A DNA stretch of 13,716 nt from DATDCV01 sp036524155 (GCA_036524155.1 DATDCV010000025.1:1-13716); one strand, 5' to 3'; counted from the stretch's first letter, positions 1 through 9,397 are shown. A program made the numbers and translations. Notes: generated by a model from the letters alone, not told the origin.

Positions 1-247
1 TAAGTCGGTGGAGGAGCGCGAAGTTGCCGTAATAAAAGAGCAGCTTCTTGCTGGGGGCAAGAAACCGGATCAAATCGAAAAGATTCTTCCCGGAAAACTG
101 AAGAAGTTTCATTCAGAAGTATGCCTGCTGAGTCAGGCTTATTACAGGGATGAAAAAAAGACGATCGAAGACCTCATAAAAGAGACCATAGCTAAATTTG
201 GCGAGAACATCACCGTGGGACGGTTTTCGCGATATCAGGTAGGCTGA
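1..247 (+). CDS. tsf: Elongation factor Ts, C-terminal fragment (cut by window start)
   Basis: EF-Ts is the cytoplasmic guanine-nucleotide exchange factor that recycles EF-Tu-GDP during translation. The frame is open from base 2 to a TGA at 245-247, so only about the last 81 codons are present and the true start lies outside the window; the GTG at 8-10 is an internal valine. The visible part carries the C-terminal signature of the family: a stretch reading KILPGKLKKFHSEVCLLSQ, then DEKKTIEDLIKE, then GENITVGRFSRYQVG at the extreme C-terminus. These correspond to the end of the dimerisation/core region and the C-terminal module. The usual bacterial order is rpsB-tsf-pyrH; here the next gene is instead a LarA-type protein 51 bp downstream on the same strand. 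No strong terminator is visible in the short gap. Confidence 0.93.
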   Translation, partial: KSVEEREVAVIKEQLLAGGKKPDQIEKILPGKLKKFHSEVCLLSQAYYRDEKKTIEDLIKETIAKFGENITVGRFSRYQVG

Positions 248-298
248 AATGGCCGGGTTCCCGTATACGCGGATATTGCTTAAATAACCCTCTGACCT

Positions 299-1543
299 AT
301 GCCCATCGTCAGCCTGTCACAGGTCACCGAAATGGTGGCCCGCCATTGCCCGGTTGAGAACTACCGCGACAAGCGGGTCCTGGTGATCATCCCCGACGGC
401 ACGCGTACCGCCCCTCTGGGCATGGTGTTTGGAGCGTTGTTCCGTCAAATCGGCAATGTCACGAGGAGCCTCGATATTCTGGTCGCGCTCGGCACCCATC
501 AGCCGATGAGCGACGTCGCGATTTGCCGGCGCCTCGAAATAACGCCTGAGCAGCGGCGTGACATTTACGGCCGTGTTCGTTTCTTTAACCACGCCTGGAA
601 CGATCCCGCAGCCCTGAAACAGATAGGAGTGTTCTCGCCAGACGATATCGGCGAGCTCAGCGGCGGGCTGTTCAAAATGCAGGTTCCGGTCGAAGTCAAC
701 CGTATGCTGTTTGACTACGACGACGTCATCATCATCGGCCCCGTTTTCCCGCACGAGGTGGTCGGCTTTTCCGGCGGGAACAAATACCTTTTCCCGGGTG
801 TCGCCGGCCCCCAAATTCTAAATTTCTTCCACTGGCTGGGCGCGGTCGTCACCAACCCGAAGATCATCGGCAACAAATGGACGCCGGTGAGGAAAGTCGT
901 CGACCGGGCCGGCGCGATGGTCAAAGTGAACAAACTCTGCTTTTGCCTGGTGGTGGACCCTAAAGGAAGCCTCGCGGGCCTGTTCGCCGGCAGTCCCGAA
1001 GACGCGTGGGACAAGGCGAGCGATCTCTCCCGGCAAATCCACATCGTGTACAAGGACCGGCCGTTCCAAACCATTATCTCCTGCGCACCGGCGATGTACG
1101 ATGAGCTTTGGACGGCGGGCAAGTGCATGTACAAACTCGAACCCGTGTTGGCGGATGGGGGTGAACTGGTCATTTATGCGCCGCACCTCCGCGAGATCTC
1201 CGTCAGCCACGGAAAGCACATCGAAGCCGTCGGGTACCACTGTCGGGATTATTTCCTGAAGCAGTGGAACAAGTTCAAACACTTCCCCTGGGGTGTCCTG
1301 GCACACTCGACCCACGTTCGCGGCATCGGCACTTTCGAAAGCGGCGTGGAGCGTTGCCGCGCCACAGTGACGCTGGCGACGCAACTCCCGCGCGGCCTCT
1401 GCGAACGCATCAACCTCGGCTACCGCGACCCGGCGACCGTGAATGCAGCCGAGTACGCCAACCGTGAAGCCGAGGGAATTCTGATGGTGCCCAAAGGTGG
1501 GGAGATGCTTTTCCAACTGCGCCAGCGGCCAGAGTGGGCCTGA
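299..1543 (+). CDS. LarA-type nickel-pincer-dependent racemase/epimerase homologue
   Basis: Members of this cytoplasmic family (LarA, DUF2088 N-terminal domain) racemise or epimerise 2-hydroxyacids with a covalently bound nickel-pincer nucleotide. The 414-residue length is normal. Cofactor and catalytic positions appear intact: D33-G-T-R36, H67 in ALGTHQ, H98 in FFNHAW, then H152, K162 and H178. The spacings H152-K162 (10) and K162-H178 (16) equal those of H174, K184 and H200 in the Lactiplantibacillus LarA, where the Lys carries the cofactor and the last His binds nickel. Homologues act on lactate, malate, phenyllactate, gluconate and others, so no substrate is assigned and I give no gene symbol. 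The cofactor-making genes larB, larC and larE are not in the window. The ATG at 299 follows an in-frame TAA at 281-283; no clear Shine-Dalgarno precedes it. It lies between tsf and aspS on the same strand. Confidence 0.85.
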   Translation: MPIVSLSQVTEMVARHCPVENYRDKRVLVIIPDGTRTAPLGMVFGALFRQIGNVTRSLDILVALGTHQPMSDVAICRRLEITPEQRRDIYGRVRFFNHAWNDPAALKQIGVFSPDDIGELSGGLFKMQVPVEVNRMLFDYDDVIIIGPVFPHEVVGFSGGNKYLFPGVAGPQILNFFHWLGAVVTNPKIIGNKWTPVRKVVDRAGAMVKVNKLCFCLVVDPKGSLAGLFAGSPEDAWDKASDLSRQIHIVYKDRPFQTIISCAPAMYDELWTAGKCMYKLEPVLADGGELVIYAPHLREISVSHGKHIEAVGYHCRDYFLKQWNKFKHFPWGVLAHSTHVRGIGTFESGVERCRATVTLATQLPRGLCERINLGYRDPATVNAAEYANREAEGILMVPKGGEMLFQLRQRPEWA

Positions 1544-1560
1544 GCGGGTGCCAGCACGTG

Positions 1561-1576
1561 GGCGAGCGCGTTCGCC
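1561..1576 (+). terminator. Weak hairpin after the LarA-like gene
   Basis: GGCGAG-CGCG-TTCGCC can form a 6-bp stem (one G-T pair) with a 4-base loop, 18 bp after the LarA-like stop codon. It lacks a proper T-tract downstream (TGTCTAAAAACTTCTTT follows), so it is at best a weak terminator or a processing/stability hairpin. The rest of the 140-bp gap to aspS shows nothing else that I recognise. Confidence 0.22.
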
Positions 1577-1683
1577 TGTCTAAAAACTTCTTTATCCCGG
1601 CTGGATTTCACGGCAACATGCGCGTTCATTTCCGGGGTCGGCTCTCGCAGGCTAAGAGGGTGCGCCCCCGGGGTTGACACGAC

Positions 1684-3483
<1,800 letters not shown>

Positions 3484-3597
3484 GCAACGCCGCCGAAGTG
3501 CAGAGACGAAGCGCTTGCAGTCCGGGGTGCTTTCGCCTGCTTATGAACTGTGCGCAGGAACCGACAAAGGGACCCTCCGGATGAACCAGCTCAACAA

Positions 3598-3638
3598 ATT
3601 CCCCCTCACCCCTGCCCCTCTCCCCGAGGAGAGGGGAA
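3598..3638 (+). repeat. C/T-rich palindromic repeat, unit 1 (forward)
   Basis: A CCCCCTCACCCCTG lead is followed by a hairpin: CCCCTCTC at 3615-3622 pairs with GAGAGGGG at 3629-3636 (8 bp, 6-base loop). It lies 115 bp after aspS. It belongs to a widespread class of environmental-bacterium intergenic palindromes (CCCTCACCC...CCCTCTCC...GGAGAGGG) whose spurious translations read like PLTPAPLPEERG. It could also help terminate aspS transcription. Confidence 0.75.
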
Positions 3639-3698
3639 CCTGCGAGCGCTTGCGCTGCAACGGGTTCGGAGGTGCGATGCGCGAGCATGTCCGGGGAA

Positions 3699-3741
3699 TT
3701 CTCTCCCCTGCCCTCTCCTCCTCATGGGGAGAGGGAGAAGG
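3699..3741 (+). repeat. C/T-rich palindromic repeat, unit 2 (forward)
   Basis: Second copy in the same orientation as unit 1. CCCTCTCC at 3711-3718 pairs with GGAGAGGG at 3728-3735 (8 bp). An outer TTCTC (3699-3703) can also pair with GAGAA (3735-3739), enclosing the TCCCCTG lead. The loop and the flanks differ from unit 1, so this is a dispersed family member and not a recent tandem duplication. Confidence 0.73.
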
Positions 3742-3779
3742 CAGCCGGGGCACCATAAGTTGTGACGGCCATGCCGGAT

Positions 3780-3822
3780 CCCCCTCTCCGCCTCTGGGGG
3801 AGAGGGGATAGGGGAGAGGGGG
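3780..3822 (-). repeat. C/T-rich palindromic repeat, unit 3 (reverse orientation)
   Basis: Reverse-complement copy relative to units 1, 2 and 4. CCCCTCTCC at 3781-3789 pairs with GGAGAGGGG at 3799-3807 (9 bp). A second G-rich block at 3813-3822 (GGAGAGGGGG) is an alternative partner for CCCCCTCTCC at 3780-3789 (10 bp). Read on the minus strand it shows the same lead-plus-hairpin order as the other units. Confidence 0.73.
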
Positions 3823-3829
3823 CACTTGC

Positions 3830-3888
3830 TTTGTGGAAGAATCATGGGCCCAATGCATGCGCGAACGCGAAAGGAAGCTTTCCACAAA
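3830..3888. repeat. Perfect 9-bp inverted repeat with 41-bp spacer
   Basis: TTTGTGGAA at 3830-3838 and TTCCACAAA at 3880-3888 are exact reverse complements. The pair sits between the oppositely oriented palindromes at 3780-3822 and 3912-3953, so the stretch 3780-3953 has nested inverted symmetry. The spacer contains the small palindromes GGGCCC and ATGCAT and no coding signal. A MITE-like or stem-loop nature is possible but not shown. Confidence 0.5.
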
Positions 3889-3911
3889 CCTCGCTGCCGG
3901 TGGTAACAGGG

Positions 3912-3953
3912 CCTCCTCTCCCCAACCCTCTCCTCCAGAGGAGGAGAGGGAGG
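3912..3953 (+). repeat. C/T-rich palindromic repeat, unit 4 (forward)
   Basis: The strongest hairpin of the four: CCCTCTCCTCC at 3926-3936 pairs with GGAGGAGAGGG at 3940-3950 (11 bp, 3-base AGA loop). Its lead is CCTCCTCTCCCCAA. It lies 112 bp from the purB stop, which is read from the other strand, so it could act as a bidirectional terminator or mRNA 3'-end protector for the convergent pair aspS/purB. Confidence 0.75.
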
Positions 3954-4064
3954 CATCGCCGCCCGGTTCATTGCCTTCATGTCGCTCGTCGCGAGGCCCG
4001 GATTGTACCTACGCCGCCGCCTGAGCCGACTGGAAAATATTCGCGCTAAAACGAACCGTCCTTC

Positions 4065-5378
<1,314 letters not shown>

Positions 5379-5421
5379 GCGTTGACAGTAAAAAGGAAAC
5401 CGAAGGATGTCGAGCGCGGCG

Positions 5422-6291
5422 CTAGTGTTTCGCCATTTTCTGTCGGGCGGCTTCGAGAATTCGTCGTTCGCGCGCGGTCAGGCTCTGGATTCCCTGAGCG
5501 GAGATTTTATCGAGGATGGGGTCCACTTCACGGCTGAGGAATTCCTCGGGTGGCAGGTCTTCGTCAGCCGCGGTGCGTGTCTTGCCCCACAAACCGCCGG
5601 TGATTGAGGTGACCTTGACCAGCCGGCGCGAAGGAGTGCGGCGGCGCTGCCAGCGGGGCCAATGCCAATCCCAGTGGCTGGCGTAGCGGGTGAAGCCGAG
5701 CCCGGTCAGGATGCCGCCCAGGTGGGCGGCATGGGCAACGCCATCTCCCGGACGCAAGGTTCCGAGCAGGGCCAGCACCACCGCGCCAACCAGGAGGTAT
5801 TTCGCCCGGACCGGCAGCACGAAGAAGAGCAGGATGATGCGGTCGGGGAACAACATTGCAAAGGCGGCGCAAAGGCCGAAGGCGGCGGCGGAGGCACCGA
5901 CCACCGAGGCGGCGAAGAGACCGCCCAAAAGCAGCCCTGCCAGAATTTGCACCAGCCCGCCGATGACGCCGCTCAACAGATAGAGCGCCACGAACGAATT
6001 CCGGCCAAGCGCCTCTTCGACATCCCGGCCAAAGAGATAGATTGCCCAGCAATTGAAAAAGATGTGCACCACGCCCGCATGCATGAACTGGTACGTCAAC
6101 AACTGCCAGAGGTAGCCGTGCGTCAGGCCCTCGAGGCTCAGCGCGCAGTAATACTCGGTCGGAAAGGTCGTGAATTGGGTGAGCCCGATTTGGAGGAAAA
6201 AAACCGCCACGTTCACCAGCACGAGCGTAAGGGTCACAGACCGCCTCGGGCTAAACGGCGTCCTTCTCATGTAGGAGCGGTCCTCTAACAT
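5422..6291 (-). CDS. Rhomboid-family intramembrane serine protease
   Basis: Inner-membrane protease that cleaves transmembrane substrates. From the ATG at 6291 (289 aa) it has about six hydrophobic helices. H71 and H76 plus N80 lie in HAGVVHIFFN (oxyanion side), catalytic Ser134 in VVGASAAAFG, and catalytic His190 in HAAHLGG, so the Ser-His dyad is intact. After the last helix comes a basic stretch (RWQRRRTPSRR) and a soluble tail ending DKISAQGIQSLTARERRILE, a tail I associate with Verrucomicrobiota/Bacteroidota rhomboids (DUF6576-like). The frame is open further up to a TTG at 6387, but that would add 32 residues of no family resemblance. The ATG at 6291 has AGGT 7-8 bases upstream; another ATG at 6270 has AGAGGA 10 bases upstream and is the main alternative. 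Substrate unknown. Confidence 0.88.
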   Translation of the reverse strand: MLEDRSYMRRTPFSPRRSVTLTLVLVNVAVFFLQIGLTQFTTFPTEYYCALSLEGLTHGYLWQLLTYQFMHAGVVHIFFNCWAIYLFGRDVEEALGRNSFVALYLLSGVIGGLVQILAGLLLGGLFAASVVGASAAAFGLCAAFAMLFPDRIILLFFVLPVRAKYLLVGAVVLALLGTLRPGDGVAHAAHLGGILTGLGFTRYASHWDWHWPRWQRRRTPSRRLVKVTSITGGLWGKTRTAADEDLPPEEFLSREVDPILDKISAQGIQSLTARERRILEAARQKMAKH

Positions 6292-6390
6292 ATTCTGACC
6301 TGAACCTAGCTCGGATGGCTGATTTTTCAAACGGGCAGTTTCCCGGGGTTTGTCTGCGATCAACAAGGGCCGGAGCCTCCCACCCAATTG

Positions 6391-6420
6391 ATGGAAACGG
6401 GCAAGATGCCTGTCCTACAC
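6391..6420. repeat. Short GC palindrome of the 'GKMPVL' repeat type, possible terminator
   Basis: ACGGGC at 6397-6402 pairs with GCCTGT at 6408-6413 (6 bp, one G-T pair, 5-base loop AAGAT). The plus-strand translation reads ETGKMPVLH, a string I associate with dispersed intergenic repeats in Verrucomicrobiota genomes. It begins immediately after the DUF1638 stop codon on the minus strand, where it reads ACAGGC-ATCTT-GCCCGTTT, so it may serve as that gene's terminator. Confidence 0.45.
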
Positions 6421-7176
6421 CGCGGGCGCCGTCCCGATCACGTTCTCGTCAAACGTGGCGATCACTTTCTCCGCCGGGCGGACGATGAGGAAGTCCGCGT
6501 TCGGCCAATCGCCGTCGAGCAGTTTGTGGAAGAGGCGCATGTCGCCTGGGAGCTGATCGTACTGCCACCCTTTATCGGCGCAGATTTGTTGCACGTGCTT
6601 GGGGAGATCCAGGCCCTTTAGGAAATCGAAGTCGATTAACGTGCCATGCGTATAGTGATCGGTCCAGCGGCTCATCTCCTCGAGGAGGTATTTGGCCTGC
6701 TCTTCGCCGTACTTCTGCACCCAAACATCATAAGCGGCCTTGAAATTCAGGTTGGCATTGGCGGGGACGGAGGCGCCCCCCCACAGGGTGCCCTGGTTCC
6801 CGCGCCGCCTGGCGTATTCCAGCCAACCCGAGCTGAAGTAATAGGTGCCCGGCCGCTCGGCGAAGCACTGCTGGTACCGCTCCTTGCTGCCGAGGAAAAA
6901 CGTGATGCAATCATGGGCGCGCGGAATCACCAGTTGGGTGTGCCGCGCGGTGATGCCTGTCAGGATGCTGCTGCAGAGCGCGTAGCCCAGGAGGATGGCG
7001 TCGTATTTTCCCGCCGGCACAGCGTCGATCCGCTTTTGAAGTTCCGTCCGACCGGCATTCGGCGTGTCATGGTAACCTTGAGTCAGGAACTCCAGGTCCA
7101 CCAGATTCCGCGACCGGGCGGCGGCGTAATACAGCTCACGGACAGCGATCTCGCAGGCAATAACCTTTAAAAACAT
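6415..7176 (-). CDS. DUF1638-family protein
   Basis: I recognise the DUF1638 family; its biochemical role is not established to my knowledge. The 253 residues show the family pattern: FLKVIACEIAVRELYYAAAR at the N-terminus, LVDLEFLTQGYHD, YDAILLGYALCSS (about 58-70), and VIPRAHDCITFFLGSKERY (about 83-101). No signal peptide or membrane helix is evident, so it is probably cytoplasmic. C8, H36, C68, H88 and C90 fall in the conserved blocks and would suit a metal or cofactor site; that is inference. The gene starts with ATG at 7176, with AGG 5 bases upstream. It is 97 bp downstream of the ThuA-like gene and 123 bp upstream of the rhomboid start, all on the minus strand. Family members in some anaerobes lie near methyltransferase/corrinoid genes, but nothing here supports such a role. 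Confidence 0.82.
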   Translation of the reverse strand: MFLKVIACEIAVRELYYAAARSRNLVDLEFLTQGYHDTPNAGRTELQKRIDAVPAGKYDAILLGYALCSSILTGITARHTQLVIPRAHDCITFFLGSKERYQQCFAERPGTYYFSSGWLEYARRRGNQGTLWGGASVPANANLNFKAAYDVWVQKYGEEQAKYLLEEMSRWTDHYTHGTLIDFDFLKGLDLPKHVQQICADKGWQYDQLPGDMRLFHKLLDGDWPNADFLIVRPAEKVIATFDENVIGTAPAV

Positions 7177-7201
7177 AGCGCCTAAAGATCAGGGGGTTGC
7201 T

Positions 7202-7221
7202 GGAACACCTAGAGGGGTTCC
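7202..7221 (-). terminator. Hairpin between the ThuA-like and DUF1638 genes
   Basis: GGAAC at 7202-7206 pairs with GTTCC at 7217-7221; a mismatch separates this from an inner CC/GG pairing around a TAGA loop. It lies 52 bp downstream of the ThuA-like stop and 26 bp upstream of the DUF1638 start, as read on the minus strand. There is no T-tract, so intrinsic termination is doubtful. Confidence 0.25.
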
Positions 7222-7273
7222 GGGATGAGACTTTCGCCGGGAGCCGTGTCAACTGTTCACCGCGGGAGGGCGC

Positions 7274-8005
7274 TCAGTCCTTCTTCGCCGTCCAACGGAT
7301 GGCCTGCCGCAGGAGCTGGCGATAGCTCGGGTTCTCGTAGGCAAAATGGTCATGACCGCCCTGAAAATAGACTACTCTGGCCAGGCCGTAGGCTTTCGCC
7401 CAGCCGATCACTTTGTGGCTTTTGGGCTCGTCCGCCATGAGGAGCGGATGCGTTTCCGGGAAAACGTCGTACAGATTGTAGGTTTCATCGTGAACCTCGA
7501 AATCCTTTACGCCGCGCGTAACCGGGTGGTTCTGGTCCGCGACATGCACTTTGAAATTCACTCCGTGTTCGTAGATGGACCGCGCTTTCTCAACACCGTC
7601 CACGACGGTTTTTTCGAGATAATATCTGGCGCCGATGATCTTTGAGTATTCGGGCCATTTTTGGTAGCTGGCGATGGCATGGTGCAGCACGACCAGGCCT
7701 TTGCCCTCTTTGAGCCGGTCCAGGAAATCGGCCTTGGCCTCCGGTGAAATCTCCTGGTACATGTCATACAGCACAAGCACATCGTACTTGGCCGCGGCAT
7801 CCGCTTTGAGCAACGCCTGGGCGTTGGGGTGCTCCGCAGCCTGGTAGCTGATGTCGGGGTTGTCCTTGAACATCTGGAAAAACGGGTCCTTCTCAAAGTC
7901 GTGCCCGCCTGTCACCACGAGCACACGTATCTTGCCGGCAGACTCGGCCGCCGTTAGAGACAGGCAAACTAACCCGCATGATATTAAGGCCCACAGCAGT
8001 TTCAT
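7274..8005 (-). CDS. Secreted ThuA-like domain protein
   Basis: ThuA-like proteins have a class I glutamine-amidotransferase-like fold and are abundant in Planctomycetota and Verrucomicrobiota sugar-use loci; a precise reaction is not known for most. The 243 residues begin with a Sec signal peptide (hydrophobic about 3-20, likely cleavage after TAA or AESA), so the protein is exported. The fold is seen from VRVL-like strand IRVLVVTGGHDF (26-37), YDVLVLYDMYQE (74-85), GLVVLHHAIASYQKWPEY (103-120), FEVHDETYN (169-177) and VVYFQGGHDHFAYEN (211-225). The paired H108/H109, H172 and H218/H220 are typical conserved positions. The start is ATG at 8005 with AAAGG very close upstream (3 bases). It lies 71 bp downstream of the PmoA-family gene, with an inverted repeat in the gap that overlaps the ribosome-binding site. 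Confidence 0.87.
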   Translation of the reverse strand: MKLLWALISCGLVCLSLTAAESAGKIRVLVVTGGHDFEKDPFFQMFKDNPDISYQAAEHPNAQALLKADAAAKYDVLVLYDMYQEISPEAKADFLDRLKEGKGLVVLHHAIASYQKWPEYSKIIGARYYLEKTVVDGVEKARSIYEHGVNFKVHVADQNHPVTRGVKDFEVHDETYNLYDVFPETHPLLMADEPKSHKVIGWAKAYGLARVVYFQGGHDHFAYENPSYRQLLRQAIRWTAKKD

Positions 8006-8009
8006 GCGC

Positions 8010-8041
8010 CTTTATTAGCAGGATCACAGACCCTGCTAAAG
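8010..8041 (-). promoter_or_regulatory. Inverted repeat in the ThuA-like leader, overlapping its ribosome-binding site
   Basis: TTAGCAGG at 8015-8022 and CCTGCTAA at 8032-8039 are exact reverse complements separated by 9 bases. In an alternative pairing, CTTT at 8010-8013 joins AAAG at 8038-8041 with a 3-base bulge. On the minus strand this puts the AAAG of the ThuA Shine-Dalgarno (AAAGG, 8009-8013) inside the stem. It could be a translational control stem, a terminator remnant of the PmoA-family gene or a protein-binding site; the sequence alone does not decide. Confidence 0.4.
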
Positions 8042-8076
8042 CACTTTTTCTGCGCGCCTGATCTGAGCAGTGCCGC

Positions 8077-9375
8077 TCACGCCAGCGGCGACCACGAAGA
8101 ATTCGCGGCTTCACTTTGGGCACGCGCACGTTCTTCGGGAGGTGTCCCGCCGCGATGCACCCACAGCCGGAACCGCAGCGCCAAGGGCTTGCCTGGCCGG
8201 ATTTCATACCGGGTCCCGGCGGCCGGGAAAGTGGGCTGCAGCCAATTCAATTCCGGGTAATCAATCCAATCGCCCGGGTAATCGGGGTTGGAGGCAAGCT
8301 GGATGATGGTGACGCCGGCCGCCACGCTGCCACCGGCGAATAAGCCTGAGAGGTCCGCCCAGGACACGCGCGAGCGATTTGCGGCTGGCGCCACGTGTTT
8401 GATGATCCGCTGGTCTTTGACCGCGCTCAGCCGCACGTTAAGCCCCCCATAATGGCTAGTGCCTCGGCGCGCGAGGAGAACGGGGTCATCCACCGCTTCG
8501 AAATGAAACTCGAGGTCCACGATCCGTCCACCGGCATTGGCCGCGTAAGCGCGAATCGTGGCGCGCTCGCGCACAATGAGCTCGCGATCCTCCCACAGCC
8601 ACGCATTTTCAGCCATCACCTGGGCGAAAACCGGGCCGCTGACGGTCTCGCACCGGCCGCTCGGGCGCGCAAACACTCTCTGCAGCGCATGGAGATCGCC
8701 ACGCTGGCCGCGCCAATCCACCTCCGGCCACGCCCAATAAATCCCGCGATGATGCGGATGGTCCAGCGACCAATCCTTGGTCAAAATTTCACCCTGAGGC
8801 CCGTAAAGCGGGTGAATATAATCGCTGCGCGCGACAGCATATTTGCGATTGTCCTCTGAGATGGAGTTGCGCAAGTCGCCGGGCTCTACCTGGCGGTAAT
8901 TGTAGCGGAGGACCCGCTGGCCTTGCGCTGAGATCTCATATTGTCCCTCCGTTTGGCCGACAACCATGAGCGGAGAGAATGGCGCACCCACACCCAATGT
9001 GAAAACCCGCCGGCCTGCCGGTCCCGGAGGCATCAGCCAGCACAGCCGCGTTTCCCCGTCGACCGGCGGGCCCAGGCACTGAGCGGGTATGACCGGTTCC
9101 TGACGGGCGGATTCGAGCTTCTCGTGAAGAACGAGCCGCCCCTCGGCCGCCGCACGGCGGAGGCGGTCAGGCAGCATCACACCACCGCAGACCGGCGCGC
9201 GGGCGTTCTCGAGTGCGCCGTCTGTATCCTCGATGGCGATGTCCCAGCCGCCCATGGCCGCACCGCCTCGGGGTGTTCCCTGGAGCAAAGTTAAAGCGGG
9301 TGGCGCCGCCGAAAACAGCGCGCCAGTGACGGCGGTTTGAATAAACTTCCGTCGGTGCATGGGTGAGGTATTCAC
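8077..9375 (-). CDS. Tat-exported DUF6807 / 'PmoA-family' protein
   Basis: This family is commonly annotated 'PmoA' (now DUF6807). It has no resemblance to the membrane subunit of methane monooxygenase: apart from the N-terminal signal there is no membrane helix. The 432 residues start with a twin-arginine signal (HRRKFIQTAVTGALF, residues 7-21), so a folded protein is probably exported. The family core is clear at 183-196 (RSDYIHPLYGPQGE) and 205-216 (DHPHHRGIYWAW), followed by RRGTSHYGGLNVR, and near the C-terminus NPDYPGDWIDYPELNW and ALRFRLWVHRG. The DHPHHRG His cluster suggests a metal or active site. The enzymatic role is unknown; genome context in related phyla points to carbohydrate use. 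Start: GTG at 9375 has AGG 4 bases upstream; the ATG at 9360 (five codons later, right before the RR motif) is a serious alternative. It follows the mutarotase remnant by 22 bp. Confidence 0.85.
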   Translation of the reverse strand: MNTSPMHRRKFIQTAVTGALFSAAPPALTLLQGTPRGGAAMGGWDIAIEDTDGALENARAPVCGGVMLPDRLRRAAAEGRLVLHEKLESARQEPVIPAQCLGPPVDGETRLCWLMPPGPAGRRVFTLGVGAPFSPLMVVGQTEGQYEISAQGQRVLRYNYRQVEPGDLRNSISEDNRKYAVARSDYIHPLYGPQGEILTKDWSLDHPHHRGIYWAWPEVDWRGQRGDLHALQRVFARPSGRCETVSGPVFAQVMAENAWLWEDRELIVRERATIRAYAANAGGRIVDLEFHFEAVDDPVLLARRGTSHYGGLNVRLSAVKDQRIIKHVAPAANRSRVSWADLSGLFAGGSVAAGVTIIQLASNPDYPGDWIDYPELNWLQPTFPAAGTRYEIRPGKPLALRFRLWVHRGGTPPEERARAQSEAANSSWSPLA

Positions 9376-9397
9376 GGGACCTAGCAGCTCAACGCGA

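Larger units (their letters stand above)
3484..4064. other. 581-bp convergent intergenic region without a gene
   Basis: The gap between aspS (+) and purB (-) carries the four palindromic units and the inverted repeat listed separately. Open frames cross it on both strands, but their translations are repetitive Pro/Ser/Arg/Gly-rich strings created by the palindromes, have no recognisable domain and overlap one another on opposite strands. I see no promoter, tRNA or conserved small gene in the remainder (3484-3597, 3639-3698, 3742-3779, 3889-3911, 3954-4064). Confidence 0.8.

Noticed and set aside
818..1516. 232-codon open frame antisense to the LarA-like gene
   Set aside because: The sense frame has intact LarA motifs; the antisense translation shows no recognisable family.
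1673..1678. TTGACA resembling a -35 box ahead of aspS
   Set aside because: It lies only 5 bases before the aspS ATG, too close to serve that gene, and no -10 box follows at a sensible distance outside the coding sequence.
3598..3953. Possible CRISPR array
   Set aside because: Repeats are palindromic, differ in sequence, change orientation and have unequal spacers; no cas genes are present.
3515..4049. Several overlapping open frames of 63-124 codons on both strands in the aspS-purB gap
   Set aside because: Their translations are low-complexity Pro/Ser/Gly/Arg strings generated by the palindromic repeats, they overlap each other on opposite strands, and none has a domain or convincing start signal.
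6292..6387. Extension of the rhomboid protein to the TTG at 6387
   Set aside because: The added 32 residues are polar and unlike the family N-terminus; ATG codons at 6291 and 6270 have better upstream ribosome-binding sequences.
7274..8005. Lipoprotein signal (L-I-S-C, residues 7-10) in the ThuA-like protein
   Set aside because: The hydrophobic stretch before this Cys is too short; the hydrophobic region continues to residue 20, fitting an ordinary Sec signal.
8077..9375. Particulate methane monooxygenase subunit
   Set aside because: There are no transmembrane helices beyond the Tat signal and no pmoB/pmoC-like neighbours; the name is a legacy label of the family.
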